From Angiostrongylus vasorum (Eukaryota > Nematoda > Chromadorea > Rhabditida > Metastrongylidae), in NCBI GenBank assembly GCA_018806985.1, contig JADANN010000156.1:346001-410000 (forward strand): a stretch of 64,000 bases of DNA. The letters run 5' to 3'. A program made the translations under genes and the position numbers. The notes beneath the pieces are model-generated. The model saw only the letters and a program-made list of their open reading frames with translations. It did no database searches and was not told the DNA's origin. Below are positions 55,085 through 64,000 of the stretch, one piece after another. Each line of letters opens with the position of its first letter. Position 1 is the first letter of the stretch.

Positions 55085-56690
55085 TCATCTCATTGGAATT
55101 CTTGGCAGAAGGATTATTCGATTTTACCCAGCTAAAGGAGCATGGATATGTTGTACCACCTGTTCTCCCTTCTGAAATCTCACATGCTATTTCGTCAGTG
55201 AAAAATCGGACAGCACCAGGTCCGGACAGAATAAGATCTGAACACCTGAAGAACCTTCCGCCAGTACACGTAAACACACTGGCTCGGATCTTCACACGTT
55301 ACCTTTCTGAATACAAGGTCTTTACTGAGTAGAAGACCAGCAAGGCAGTGTTATTGTCCAAGAATGGTGACCTACACGATATCGGCAACTATCGCCTAAT
55401 CTGCTTGGTGTCTGCCGTCCACATACTTTTCACTCGAGTCATCCTAAACAGGATTGACAGAACACTGAACGAAGGACAGCCATGAGAGCAGGCAGGGTTT
55501 CGAAAGGGATTTAGTACGATGGACCACATCCACACGGTAACAAGGCCCATTGAAGTATCGCGAGAGTACAAAAGACAGCTCTGTCTCATTTTCATCGATT
55601 TAACGAAGACTTTTGACTCAACTGAGATTAAAGCAGCCATAGAAGCCCAGGAGAGTTAGAGAGAGATTTTCGTGAGCTGTATAAAAAACTTCACAAGAAA
55701 GGTATCACTATTCTACAACGATGTTAACGTCGACGTGAAAAGAGGGAGTTAGGCAAGGCGATACCATCTCGCCAAAATTATTTGCTGCCATCCTCGAGAA
55801 CGTCATGCGAACACTGGAATTGGACAACGTGGTAGTGAAAATTGATGGTCGGCAACTACGCCATCTTCGCTTTCCTGAGGACATCGTTCTTATAATGCCA
55901 AACATATCCAAGCGGTAGGAATGCTTGCCTATTTTGATAGAACCTGTGCAAAAATTTGTCTTCAACTAAATCTCATAAAACACGATGTTTATGGGAAAAC
56001 GACTGACTACGTATGCGCCATTCACGCTCAACGGAACGAGTATCTCTCCGAATGCTTTACTTACGTCTATCCTGGTTAGGAATCAACATTATGAATGACT
56101 TAGCTCCAGAGATGAGCAGAGGGAAAGGAGCAGCATGCAAGCTTTCAAGAGCATCGAGGATTTAGTGAACAGAACAAAGACTACAGACTTCGTGCCTACC
56201 TTTTCGACTCAACGGTACTTCCTGCTTTAACATATGCGTCTGAAACTTGGTCGCTGCGTAAACAAGATGAGAGATCACTCAGCGTTATTGAACCCACATC
56301 CAAAAGGACTTGGAATGTCCCATGTCGTAGAAGTAAGAGCAGGAATCTGAAGCTCCGACCTTGGTCAACAATCAAATATCAAAGATGCCGTTCTGTACGC
56401 CAAACTGTCGAGGATAAGATGGGCGGACCGGACACGTAATGCTTATGGACAGGATCCGTTAGTGACGTGATTCCTCGGGATCTCAAACGTACTGCAGGAA
56501 AACCGCCAACGCGATGGTCAGAATTCTTCACGAAAGCCCTAGAAGAAGGTATGACGCTCAACGAGTTCCTAAAGCGAGCAGAGCCCACTGGCTAATCTTT
56601 CACGCGACAGGGAAAAGCGGAAAATTTACTGGCGTCCGCTCGAGTCACTCCACATGTAACGGACCTACAGATGATAGAAGTGATTCGGCC
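55085..56690 (+). pseudogene. RTE-type retrotransposon reverse transcriptase, copy 2
   Basis: The plus strand, with about ten frameshifts or stops, encodes most of the RT and C-terminal region: KNRTAPGPDRIRSEHLKNLP (entry to the RT domain), IFIDLTKTFDSTE (motif A), RGVRQGDTISPKLFAAILEN (motif B), LRHLRFPEDIVLIMPNIS (motif C; the usual FADD is FPED), ETWSLRKQDERSL, and a C-terminal match to RDREK followed by YWRPLES. RTE elements copy their RNA at nicked DNA. The endonuclease part is absent (5' truncation at about 55085). The Ala/Asp-to-Pro/Glu change in motif C alone would kill activity. Confidence 0.85.
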
Positions 56691-56961
56691 ATTGCTTAGA
56701 AATGGTTAGAGCCCATTGTTATACTTACTAAATAACGTGACAAATAATAGTTTTTGCAGCGGATCGGGACATCCTTTCCTGTAATGTTCACTTACAATAG
56801 GTGACACCCGGTTACTCTGTTCAGATGTTTTTCTCACTGTCTACTATTTTTTAATCCATTTGTTTACGATAGGTTCCAAAGGTGCACCCAAAACCAAGTT
56901 ATTTTCGTGCTAATTTTGCTATCTCGTAATTCTTTGAGTTGGACAAACTTCACACTGAGTA
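56691..56961. other. RTE 3' region or unrecognised DNA
   Basis: No repeat of this window is recognised between the RTE copy and the PLE pair. Confidence 0.3.
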
Positions 56962-57022
56962 ATTCTTTATCTTCTTGTTGAGCAAACGGGAGGTGTTATT
57001 TTATTCTTTATTCAGGAACATG

Positions 57023-57053
57023 CTGACGTTTCGGCGGATTTCGCCTTCCTCAG
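57023..57053 (-). ncRNA. Hammerhead-like motif, pair 2 left arm
   Basis: The minus strand reads CTGAGGAAGGCG, AAATC, CGCC, then GAAACGTCAGC. Stem II is a four-pair GGCG/CGCC. The first block is CTGAGGA rather than CTGAAGA, at the one variable position of the hammerhead core. Confidence 0.45.
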
Positions 57054-57309
57054 AGCCTGAAATGGTTAAATTTACAGCAGTCTACCCAGCCAAACACCTC
57101 TATAACCAAACAGAGAAAGTGCTGAACCAAAATTTCAATCACACTGAACACAGAGCATTTACACACTCACCGCTTTCTGTGGGTCTTCCACTGAGCATGT
57201 CGCGTGGAGAGCAACCGCATAGAATCCACATAGAAGCTTAATGTGCCCATCCCATCAGAACAACAGGCTTATATACTGCCCAATATCACGCGTGATAATG
57301 AGGCATTCT

Positions 57310-57690
57310 TCCCCTGCGGTTCATTTTCGGATTTCTGGAATTAATCCATCACGCCTTGAGCTTTGCGCGCTTGTGTTCTCGATTCCTGTGCGAGGATCGT
57401 GACCCGTACTTGAAAGTCCTCCCCGTTATATCTCTGGGTCCTATGCGTGTCTTGTGGGGTATTTGGTTTTACGTTTGCCGACTAGATGTTCTTTTATGCG
57501 GACACGGAGTGGTCTATCCGTTTCGCCAATATGTTCGTCTCCGCACACCTTACAGGAGATCAGACCGAACTCATGCAATCACCGTCCATACCACTAGGGC
57601 AAATTATGCAATTTTGCGTTGCACACAGACGGTCATTCAGGCGATTACGAACTAGCTAGCGTCTTAGATTACTTGGTGGCATTTCAGTTA
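57310..57690 (-). pseudogene. PLE GIY-YIG endonuclease remnant, pair 2 left arm
   Basis: The minus strand gives RNRLNDRLCATQNCIICPSG, then CMSSVGLISCKVCGDEHIGE and VRIKEHLVGKRKTKYPTRHA followed by a stop. The GIY strand reads SVGLISC and YIG reads HIG, so the catalytic Tyr is replaced by His. Confidence 0.75.
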
Positions 57691-58125
57691 TCGTTACCGA
57701 GTTCTCTAGACCGGCCCTTCTTAAACAGCGTTTCATAGCTGCACTTACTTCATTGAATGAAATGAAGGGTAGGATAAACGGTACCTTATTGCCGCTAGAG
57801 TTATCGTTGGGGGGCCTGTGGTTTCCTCTACACCTATCCCGAGCTACAGTTTCGTAGACATTAAAAATGGTTGTTTGCCGCGCCAAGTTCCGGAACTCCT
57901 CTCTCTGCTCCCTTCCTCTGCACACGCTGGTAGCTGTTCGAAACATGTTTCTCACAAGCGCCCTTTTCGTGTGAGAGGGGTGAGACGGAGGTAATGAACA
58001 AGTATCTTTTTTGCTACTTGCGTTTCGGTGCCATTTCGTAATGTAACCGCTTTCTGATAGGTTGATTTGCGCGTTAAGCCAGTTTTCCTTCGGTTTCTCT
58101 CAGGTGAACTTAATATACTAGTATA
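57656..58125 (-). pseudogene. PLE RT-to-nuclease linker, pair 2 left arm
   Basis: A 99-codon minus frame (MRNMFRTATSVCRGREQREE to ITEMPPSNLRR) is the PLE segment between RT and GIY-YIG. In other copies here it appears as RNMFQNSHLCVHNQ. The preceding segment up to 58125 is frameshifted. Confidence 0.75.
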
Positions 58126-58135
58126 TCAGTAAGGC

Positions 58136-58800
58136 ATATTAAGTTCACCTGGGAGAAACTCGACAGAAAACTGGCTTCCATTTCTGGACGCGCAAATCAA
58201 TCTATCAGAAAGCCGCTACGTCACGAAATGGTACCGTAAGCCAACCTTTCACTCTTCACACGCAAAAGGACGCTTGTAAGAAACATCTTTCGAACAGCAA
58301 CCAACGTGTACACGTGAACAGAACAGGGAGAGGAGTCCCGGAACTTGGCACGGCAAATAGCCATTTCTTGTGGCTACGAAACTGTAGCTCGGGATAGGTA
58401 TAGGGAAATCTTACGCCCCCCAAGCGAGAACTCTAGCAATAAAAAATGTCCCGTTTATCCCACCCTTCATTTCAATGGGCAGTAAATAAGCCTGTTATTC
58501 CGGTGGGATGGGGACATTACGCTTCCATGTGAATTCTGTGCGGTTGCTCTCCACGCGACATACTCAGTGGAAGATTCATAGAAAGCGGTGAGTGTGCAAA
58601 GCTGTGTTCAATGTGATTGAAATCTAGGTTTAGCGTTTTCTCTGTTTGGTTATGGAGGTGTTTGGCCGGGTAGATTGCTGTCAAGTTGAGCCTTCCAGGC
58701 TCTGAAGAAGGCGAAATCCGCCGAAACGTCAGCTTGTTCGTTAATAAAGAAATAAAATAACACCTCGTGTTGCTCAACAAGAATATAAAGACTTAGTTGA
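58136..58800 (+). mobile_element. PLE copy, right arm of inverted pair 2
   Basis: The plus copy starts at AAGTTCACCTGGGAGAAAC (same 5' truncation point as the left arm) and keeps a short RT-linker part to about 58490. It then jumps to the 3' end (58500-58794), so the GIY-YIG region has been deleted. It ends GTTGCTCAACAAGAATATAA, the inverse of the left terminus. Confidence 0.75.
58702..58732 (+). ncRNA. Hammerhead-like motif, pair 2 right arm
   Basis: CTGAAGAAGGCG, AAATC, CGCC, then GAAACGTCAGC. This is the best copy in the window: all core blocks are present and stem II forms four Watson-Crick pairs. Confidence 0.5.
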
Positions 58801-58865
58801 TCAACGCCGAAGTTAATAGAAAGCCGGTCGTGGAATTCACACTGTGTGTTTCACTCTTGTTACAG

Positions 58866-59115
58866 GAAGGTACGAAGAAATCTGGAAGCACTATTAGATT
58901 TCATCTTGTCGTTCAAACTTCATATAGTTTTGTCATTACGCTATGCTGTGACATTCAGTCTAGTCAAAAAAAGAAGAGGACGGAAAACTAAGAATGCAAA
59001 AAGCTTGCTGAATTTGGAGAACACCTCCACACATTTCGAATGTGCCATATGTTCAAAGCCACTGGCATCCAGCCGTGCTATTCTGCGAATAAACTTGGTG
59101 GAAGTTTACGTTTTA
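58866..59115 (+). CDS. Candidate internal exon, unidentified
   Basis: A canonical acceptor (CTTGTTACAG, AG at 58864-58865) and a perfect donor (GTTTTA then GTAAGT at 59116) bound 250 bp with one open frame (83 codons after one phase base): KVRRNLEALLDFILSFKLHI, then a basic segment (KKRRGRKTKNAK), then FECAICSKPLASSRAILRI. The Cys-x2-Cys pair recalls half a zinc finger, but the second metal-binding pair is not visible in this exon. No family assigned. Confidence 0.4.
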
Positions 59116-59487
59116 GTAAGTACATCATGAAAGTAGCTTTCCTGTAGTTGCCTGTTTTATTTCGGATTTTCATTAGGAAGTCCGTAATGCAGATGTTGCC
59201 AACTTCGACTATTTATGTTCATTTGCATGACCTTTATTAAAGTTGCAAATATGTCACATACGTACTTTCCTTGCTTTGTTATGTGTTGTCGATTGCTAGA
59301 CACAGCTTAATTTCTTGGATGCACCGACTTTATGAACCTTGCGTTTCCAATGCTTCCGTCACCTTGCAATCGTCGTCCATCGTGGTGGGGTGTTTCGTGC
59401 ATAGTTCGCGTATAAATCTTTGATCAACAAGTGGTTTTCATCTGGGGGATATGACGGGTGAAAATGAACTACAAACAAATCCGTTAC
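59116..59487. other. Between two convergent exon candidates
   Basis: No coding or repeat signal recognised. It is intronic for either flanking candidate. Confidence 0.3.
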
Positions 59488-59720
59488 TCTTGCAGGTAGC
59501 TGTTATGCTGAATGTCTGCATCCACGTTCATTCTACGTCGTTGTTGTCTTTGTCCACCTAACGTGAAGTGTTTCAATATACCGACGTATTTTCCGTTCGA
59601 TGTGTACTTCCTGGATCTCGAAGAATTTTTTTTTATGTCTGAAGCGAGAGGTTCGGTGTGATATTGCGAGCCTATGATGTTTGCGAGCTCATTATCCCTG
59701 TGTGAGTTGCTCCCGAAAAA
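59488..59720 (-). CDS. Candidate internal exon, unidentified
   Basis: Minus strand, 233 bp between the canonical acceptor CTCTTTGCAG (exon start 59720) and a GTAACG donor (exon end 59488). It is open throughout: FFGSNSHRDNELANIIGSQY, SSRSRKYTSNGKYVGILKHF and LGGQRQQRRRMNVDADIQHN. The middle (KYTSNGKYVGILK) has the look of an FGF-type beta-trefoil strand pair followed by a basic loop, but the match is short and I do not assign it. Could also be a peptide-precursor segment with basic cleavage sites. Confidence 0.4.
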
Positions 59721-59967
59721 CTGCAAAGAGTTCGTTTTAACTATGTCTCAGATTTATTGTAGAGGGCTGCAGGAATAGTGAATGGAAGGGCTCAGAACGA
59801 AGTTTTTGATCCGTCATTAAGCTGGTGACTTCTTCTCTGAGAATCGCGAACACGTTCATGCTGCTCTCGGTCTTCTGGACAACTGCTCCGTCATGTCATC
59901 TTCCATAATATTCAACGCTTCGCGTACACTTAGGATATCTCTCCGTAGCCAGTGCAGTTAAGAATTT
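59721..59967. other. Unrecognised DNA
   Basis: Nothing recognised. Confidence 0.3.
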
Positions 59968-60345
59968 ACTCACTTGGTACTTGAACTGCCCGTCCTCACT
60001 GGTTGTGCGGGCCCCAGCATAATCACCATTTTTCGGAGATTTGCTGGTTAAGTCGTGTAGTTCCCTGGAATCTCGAGGTCAGCCTTCTGCCTCAGGGCTT
60101 CACCACCATGGGCAGCCGCAGCCCTCGTGGATCAGAGGAAAATTTGCCACCATGCGACTTTGATACCAGGGCGGTGGCGGATCCTAGTATTGGTTTACTC
60201 TTAGCTGGGCTTTCTGATGGAAACGCCGGACTCCTTCTCAGCTTGAGAGACCCTGCCGGGGAGACGAACCCTCCGGTTTACATCGCAGTCCAACACCCAT
60301 GAACACCTCCCAGCCACGATGAGGCGGTAAAGCGTTGGGAGGCAG
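59968..60345 (+). repeat. Family A repeat, full-length copy
   Basis: Starts ACTTGGTACTTGAACTGCCC, then GTCCTCACTGGTTGTGCGGG, GGAGATTTGCTGGTTAAG, TTGATACCAGGGCGGTGGCG and GGAAACGCCGGACTCC. It ends with the hairpin CACCTCCCAGCCACG and GCGGTAAAGCGTTGGGAGG. Confidence 0.85.
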
Positions 60346-60839
60346 TTAAAAACTAGTCAACGCAACTTGTTTCCTTTCTCATCGTTGAAATTTCGTTACG
60401 AGACTAACTTTATAGGAGTAACATGGTTACTGTTGTTCAATTAGCGCGTAGTTTCAGAAGAGCGACTTGTTGTTTCGTTCGTGAAAACACAGTTGCATTC
60501 AGACATGCCTTCCTATTGGCACTAGCGTGTATACGAACTGTAACTTGCATAATGAATCGGCTTAAGCTTTTCGCATTACCATGGCGACGTTCTACTTATA
60601 GAACTACGATTAGAGGAGAATGTTCATTACGAACACGACTTTTCCGCGTTCTTAAGTGCTTGACGTCCCAATCCAAAGCTGGCTCGACCAGAAAATTATA
60701 GATCAGTCAGAATTGTTGGTATATCCCTCCTTCTAACTTGTCAAGATAGGTCGTTAAAATGTGTATGAGGTTAAATGTTGTTGTTATATGTATGAGTACA
60801 AGGTTACTGTTGGGCTTATCAAATGTTGTCGTTGTTGTT
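60346..60839. other. Spacer with a 92-codon Arg-rich frame
   Basis: The plus frame 60423-60701 (MVTVVQLARSFRRATCCFVR to SKAGSTRKL) lies between two oppositely oriented family A copies. It has no recognised domain and no splice support. A GTTGTTGTCC-type run abuts the next repeat. Confidence 0.2.
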
Positions 60840-61204
60840 GTCCTCCCAACGGTTTACCTCCCTAACCGTGGTTGGGAGGTGTTCATGCGTGTCGGCTTGC
60901 AATGTACAGCGAGGGAATCAACCCCTGGTATGGTCCCCCAAGCTTAGAAGGAGCCCGGCGTTTCCATCAAGATCCCTAGCTAAGAGCAAACTAGTACCGG
61001 GATCCCCCACCGCCCTGGTATCGAAGTCGCATGGTTGGCAGATCTTCCTCTGATCCGCAAGGGCGGCAACTGCAACTGGTGGTGACGACCTAGGACAGAC
61101 TTTGGCATGGCTGACCTCGGAACTCCAGGAAACCACAATGGATTAACAAGCAGATCTTCGAAAAAAATGGAGACTGTGCTGGGGCTCGTACAACTAATAA
61201 AGTG
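60840..61204 (-). repeat. Family A repeat, full-length copy
   Basis: The plus strand begins CCTCCCAACGGTTTACC pairing with GTGGTTGGGAGG, then GGCGTTTCCATCAAG, GATCCGCAAGGGCGG and ends CTGTGCTGGGGCTCGTAC. It is inverted relative to the copy at 59968 and abuts the RTE remnant. Confidence 0.85.
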
Positions 61205-62250
61205 GAACTAGGGACTCTTTGAGCACCATACCTTTCTTCTGGAGTCTTCGCTACAAACTCTGACCACAGCCATAGCGCTTTTGCTGCGGTTCGTTTGACA
61301 TCCCGAGTAGACCAGTCACTAACGGCTCTTGTCCATCCGTTGTCATTTGTACGCTCTATGTGTCCCGCCGTTTTAGATCGTTGACGTAGACAGGGGATTC
61401 GGACCCTTTCCTTTGCCTTCGGGATAAGGGATAATCCGAGTATCGGCCTTCGACTGCGCGTTGATCTTTTATCATAGTTCAGGGCAGGAAGAATCGTGAA
61501 GTTGAAAATGTGGGCACGGAGTCACTCGTCTTTATTCTACTCAGTACATTCCTGACGCCTCAACTCTGAAGCTAGGTAGTTCATTATTTTGATTCCCAAT
61601 CAGGATAGACGTAAGTTGAGTATTCTGCGATATTCTTTTTCTTGAGTGTGAATTGCCCATTGGAAACAAATCCCTTTCTTATGAACAATGTTCTTTCCGA
61701 GATTCAGTCGGACACTAATCTTTCCATAGGTTTCTTCAAATTCGGCAAGCATTCGGTCCGCTTGGCTAATGCTTGGTGTTGAAAAAACGATGTCATCAGC
61801 AAAGTGAAGAAGCTTCAATTGCCAATAATCGGTTTTCATCCCCATGTTTCCCCCGCTCCAGTGTTTGCATGACGTTCTCGAGGGGCGACAGTAAATAATT
61901 TTGGCGAGATGGTATCGCTTTGACTAATCCCTTTTTTGATGAGAATGTTGGTATCGTCATAGAATGGTGACAGTGGGTTGCGAAATTTTACACATTTCAC
62001 GAAGAATCATTGTATACTGAGTAGGAAGCCCTGGCGCTCAGGGTTTCTATGATTACTTTCATCTAAACTGAGCCAAAAAGCTTCGTTCAAATCAATAAAA
62101 GTGAGACAGAGCGTCGTTTGCACTCTCGCTATACTTGAAGGGGGTCTTGGCTATAGTTCGATGGTGTGGATTTTGTCCATAGCACTGAATCCTTCCTTCA
62201 ACCGTGCTTGCTCACATTGATGTGCTTCGTCCAGTGTGTCATTATTGAGG
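61205..62250 (-). pseudogene. RTE-type retrotransposon reverse transcriptase, copy 3
   Basis: The minus strand carries LLNNDTLDEAHQCEQARLKE, LCLTFIDLNEAF (motif A), SDTISPKLFTVAP (motif B), LHFADDIVFSTPSISQADRM (motif C, the catalytic FADD is intact), GKISVRLNLGKN, and a C-terminal part with WTRAVSDWSTRDVKR. Frameshifts occur between motifs A and B and after EKEYRR. The 5' part is missing and a SINE-like sequence abuts it near 62250. Confidence 0.8.
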
Positions 62251-62475
62251 AGGCGGGTGGCAAAAGGGTAGTGATAACGTTTATTAGAAACTTGGGGCTG
62301 CTTCGAATCCATCTCGAGACCCATCATCTCTCTCAAACCTCTAGGGTTGGGAAGAAGGTGCCACATCTGAAAGCAAAACTGTCCATTCATTCAATCCAGT
62401 CCATCAAATGGGGATTAGGAAGACCGTGCCAGATTTGTCTGGGTACAAAACTGTCTATCCATTCTGTGTGGTTTC
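62251..62475 (+). repeat. SINE-like repeat with tRNA-type head
   Basis: GGAGGCGGGTGGCAAAAGGG and GGGCTGCTTCGAATCC (B-box-like) precede TCTCAAACCTCTAGGG and two related units (GAAGGTGCCACATCTG and GACCGTGCCAGATTTGTCTG), each followed by CAAAACTGTC. It is related to SINE B with an internal duplication. Confidence 0.5.
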
Positions 62476-63021
62476 TCCCAATTTGATTTGGGACGCCCTA
62501 GAACAGTTATGATTGCAAGCCGAATGGCCTTGGACACTATCTGACAACATTCATAAGGAGGAGTGTGCTCAACCAGTGGAGAAACCTGTGTGCGTATAGC
62601 TCGCACAATTTAATGGACTATGGGTGCGAGGAAGCGAGTCACCTGATAGAACTTCTCGAACCCGCGCAGCAGCTATGGAGACATGCATGTCACAGGCATG
62701 GGGTCTTTAAGTTCTTCCAATTTTTTGGTTAGAACAAACTGTTTTTTTTAAAATTTCGTTGACATAAATTTGGCGAAATTTCCTTCAGTACTGATTATTG
62801 ACTCTACTGGCCGTATTTGACTGCATTCACCTCTTCATTGAGCATTTTGACCACAATTTAGTCTGAGTTTGTGCAAAATATCCTCTAGTTTGGAGAGCGA
62901 CTTCTTATGGAAACGAACGGCTGGAGAGCGACTTGAATGAAATTCGAAAGCAGTCGTTCCCAATCAAATCCATGAATGAATTTCCATTGGCATCCATAAA
63001 TTTTCCAAACTTTTTACATAG
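62476..63021. other. Unrecognised DNA upstream of candidate gene
   Basis: A plus frame opens at 62933 (MNEIRKQSFPIKSMNEF) and runs into the exon candidate at 63022 without a stop, so the exon could begin here instead. Confidence 0.3.
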
Positions 63022-63164
63022 AAAGGCCTGTACTAGCAAAAAAGTGCAGCAGATGATGGGGGGGCTTATTCTCTTTGGAAAGAAGAGTGGCAGCGCAATA
63101 GTAGTTGAGAAGAAGGAGAAGAAAGACGAACTGTATCGGCAACTTATGAGGAACTGGAAAGCGG
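63022..63164 (+). CDS. Candidate exon of right-edge gene, unidentified
   Basis: Acceptor TTTTTACATAG (AG at 63020-63021) and donor GCGG before GTATTC (63165). The frame reads KACTSKKVQQMMGGLILFGK and KKEKKDELYRQLMRNWKA, ending with one base of the next codon. The next candidate exon starts with two leftover bases, making a Gly codon, so the phases join exactly. Lysine/glutamate-rich helix-like sequence. Family not recognised. Confidence 0.45.
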
Positions 63165-63479
63165 GTATTCAGATAACTAAATGTGGTCTATAGCTAAGAA
63201 ATACGAACACATCTGGTCGACGTGGACGAAATATGTCACTATATCCAGTAGTTAGTCCCAGAGAGTGCCTCTCGGTGTACACCCCACTAACCCCGAAGCC
63301 GAGATATTTGTCGCTGCTCTAAAATTCCTAATGTAGTTCAATATAATTATAATTTCCGATCATAAACCTAAGGAAGACTCGCTATTTTCTAGATTGGCAT
63401 GTGAAATTTGCTACTGTATATTATTTATACAAATGTATTGGATTGGTGTGACACATTACTCGCTAGTGGAAATCTTCAG

Positions 63480-63694
63480 GGTGCGGGCGAGCTCCACCGA
63501 TGCTGACAATACCTATCGAATTGGCCAAAAGAAGCCTCGAAGGAAAGTTCGAAGCGACGAAGGATGGAAACAACATGAAGGTTAGGAGTGCAACGACCAC
63601 TGACGGCAAGAACTATCGTCATAAGCGGTGACTGACTCGCATGCAAGATGAGGAACGACGTCGTATTCATGAAGAGGAACAGAAGTCGAAGAAG
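63480..63694 (+). CDS. Candidate exon of right-edge gene, contains one in-frame TGA
   Basis: A strong acceptor (GAAATCTTCAG) and consensus donor (AAG before GTAAAG at 63695) bound 215 bp. The frame reads CGRAPPMLTIPIELAKRSLE, GKFEATKDGNNMKVRSATTT, then a TGA after KNYRHKR, then LTRMQDEERRRIHEEEQKSK. Either the gene is decaying, or a short intron (possible donor AAG before GTTAGG near 63583) removes the TGA, or there is a sequence error. The Arg/Glu-rich end looks like a coiled coil. Not recognised. Confidence 0.4.
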
Positions 63695-64000
63695 GTAAAG
63701 CAGATTGACTGAGAGGTCGAGTGATGTGGTATTCCATCCCTGGTCAACATGTAGTAGTTGTAAGTCTCACTTCACGTGCAAACGGCAGGTCAGGCATCTT
63801 TTTTGCACCGGAATGCTACATCGAAGTCACAAAGGAGAAGATTTTGCTCGTCTACGTTGGCTGAGAATTCGATATTGTCGGTGTAAGTAAGGTCCCAGAA
63901 GCATCGGATGTCGCGGAACCAAACGGTGGGAACGTGAGAGCTTCTGGGTATCAGAGTGTGCTCTTGTAACGTTTCCACCCACCTCGATATCATTTATTGC
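63695..64000 (+). other. Intron and possible next exon of right-edge gene
   Basis: A segment ending at a perfect donor (CGGT before GTAAGT near 63887) reads VRHLFCTGMLHRSHKGEDFA in one frame and IFFAPECYIEVTKEKILLVY in another, so the frame is unresolved. The window ends before the gene does. Confidence 0.25.

Larger units (their letters stand above)
56962..58135 (-). mobile_element. PLE copy, left arm of inverted pair 2
   Basis: From its 3' end at about 56962 (CTTCTTGTTGAGCAAAC) this minus copy contains the hammerhead-like motif, a GIY-YIG remnant and the end of the RT region, and begins abruptly near 58120 at the segment equivalent to EYIKFTWE. It meets the plus copy there in a near-perfect palindrome. 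Confidence 0.8.

Noticed and set aside
59488..59720. FGF-family assignment for the minus-strand exon
   Set aside because: Only KYTSNGKYVG resembles an FGF strand; the conserved Gly and basic-loop spacing is not clearly met, so no family is assigned.
60300..60352. Hairpin followed by CTAG, as at a Helitron 3' end
   Set aside because: Only this family A copy has CTAG after the hairpin. Another copy shows a 14-bp target duplication, which Helitrons do not make.

Overview
This window looks like nuclear DNA from a nematode, most likely a strongylid such as a hookworm. It is AT-rich and has almost no long open frames. Short introns end in the nematode acceptor (T-rich run then CAG/AAG). It is packed with decayed retroelements whose proteins resemble hookworm Penelope-like elements (PLEs) and RTE-type non-LTR retrotransposons. 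The species call is inference from protein resemblance; nothing here proves it. There are no bacterial operons, ribosome binding sites, CRISPR arrays or standard RNA genes.

Layout. 0.9-5.6 kb: two PLE copies inserted head-to-head, with 3' ends facing outward and a 12-bp target-site duplication outside. 7-17 kb: mostly unique or unrecognised AT-rich DNA with an (AAC)n tract, a 330-bp miniature of the same inverted PLE structure (11.9-12.2 kb, 10-bp duplication) and several short interspersed repeats. 17.5-20 kb: long (TA)n tracts around a truncated tRNA-derived SINE, a PLE fragment with a GIY-YIG remnant, and palindromic repeats. 20-31 kb: gene-poor, with a few isolated exon-like segments I cannot name. 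33.2-35.4 kb: an RTE pseudogene split by a PLE insertion. 35.6-38.4 kb: nested repeats and a mariner transposase pseudogene. 38.9-42.7 kb, minus strand: unidentified exon candidates, then the last two exons of a synaptogyrin-like membrane protein gene, the best-supported host gene here. 43-54 kb: degenerate repeats and unidentified coding-like segments. 55-56.7 kb: a second RTE pseudogene. 57-58.8 kb: another inverted PLE pair. 58.9-59.7 kb: two opposing candidate exons with good splice sites. 60-62.5 kb: two copies of a 380-bp repeat and a third RTE fragment. 63.0-63.7 kb, plus strand: two phase-compatible exons of an unidentified gene that continues off the right edge.

Four short repeat families recur. 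I call them family A (about 380 bp, hairpin at one end), SINE B and SINE C (tRNA-like heads), and family D (fold-back, long terminal inverted repeats). All mobile-element proteins seen carry frameshifts or stops, so mobility would depend on copies elsewhere. The most unusual signal is the repeated inverted PLE architecture together with a conserved hammerhead-like motif at each PLE 3' end.
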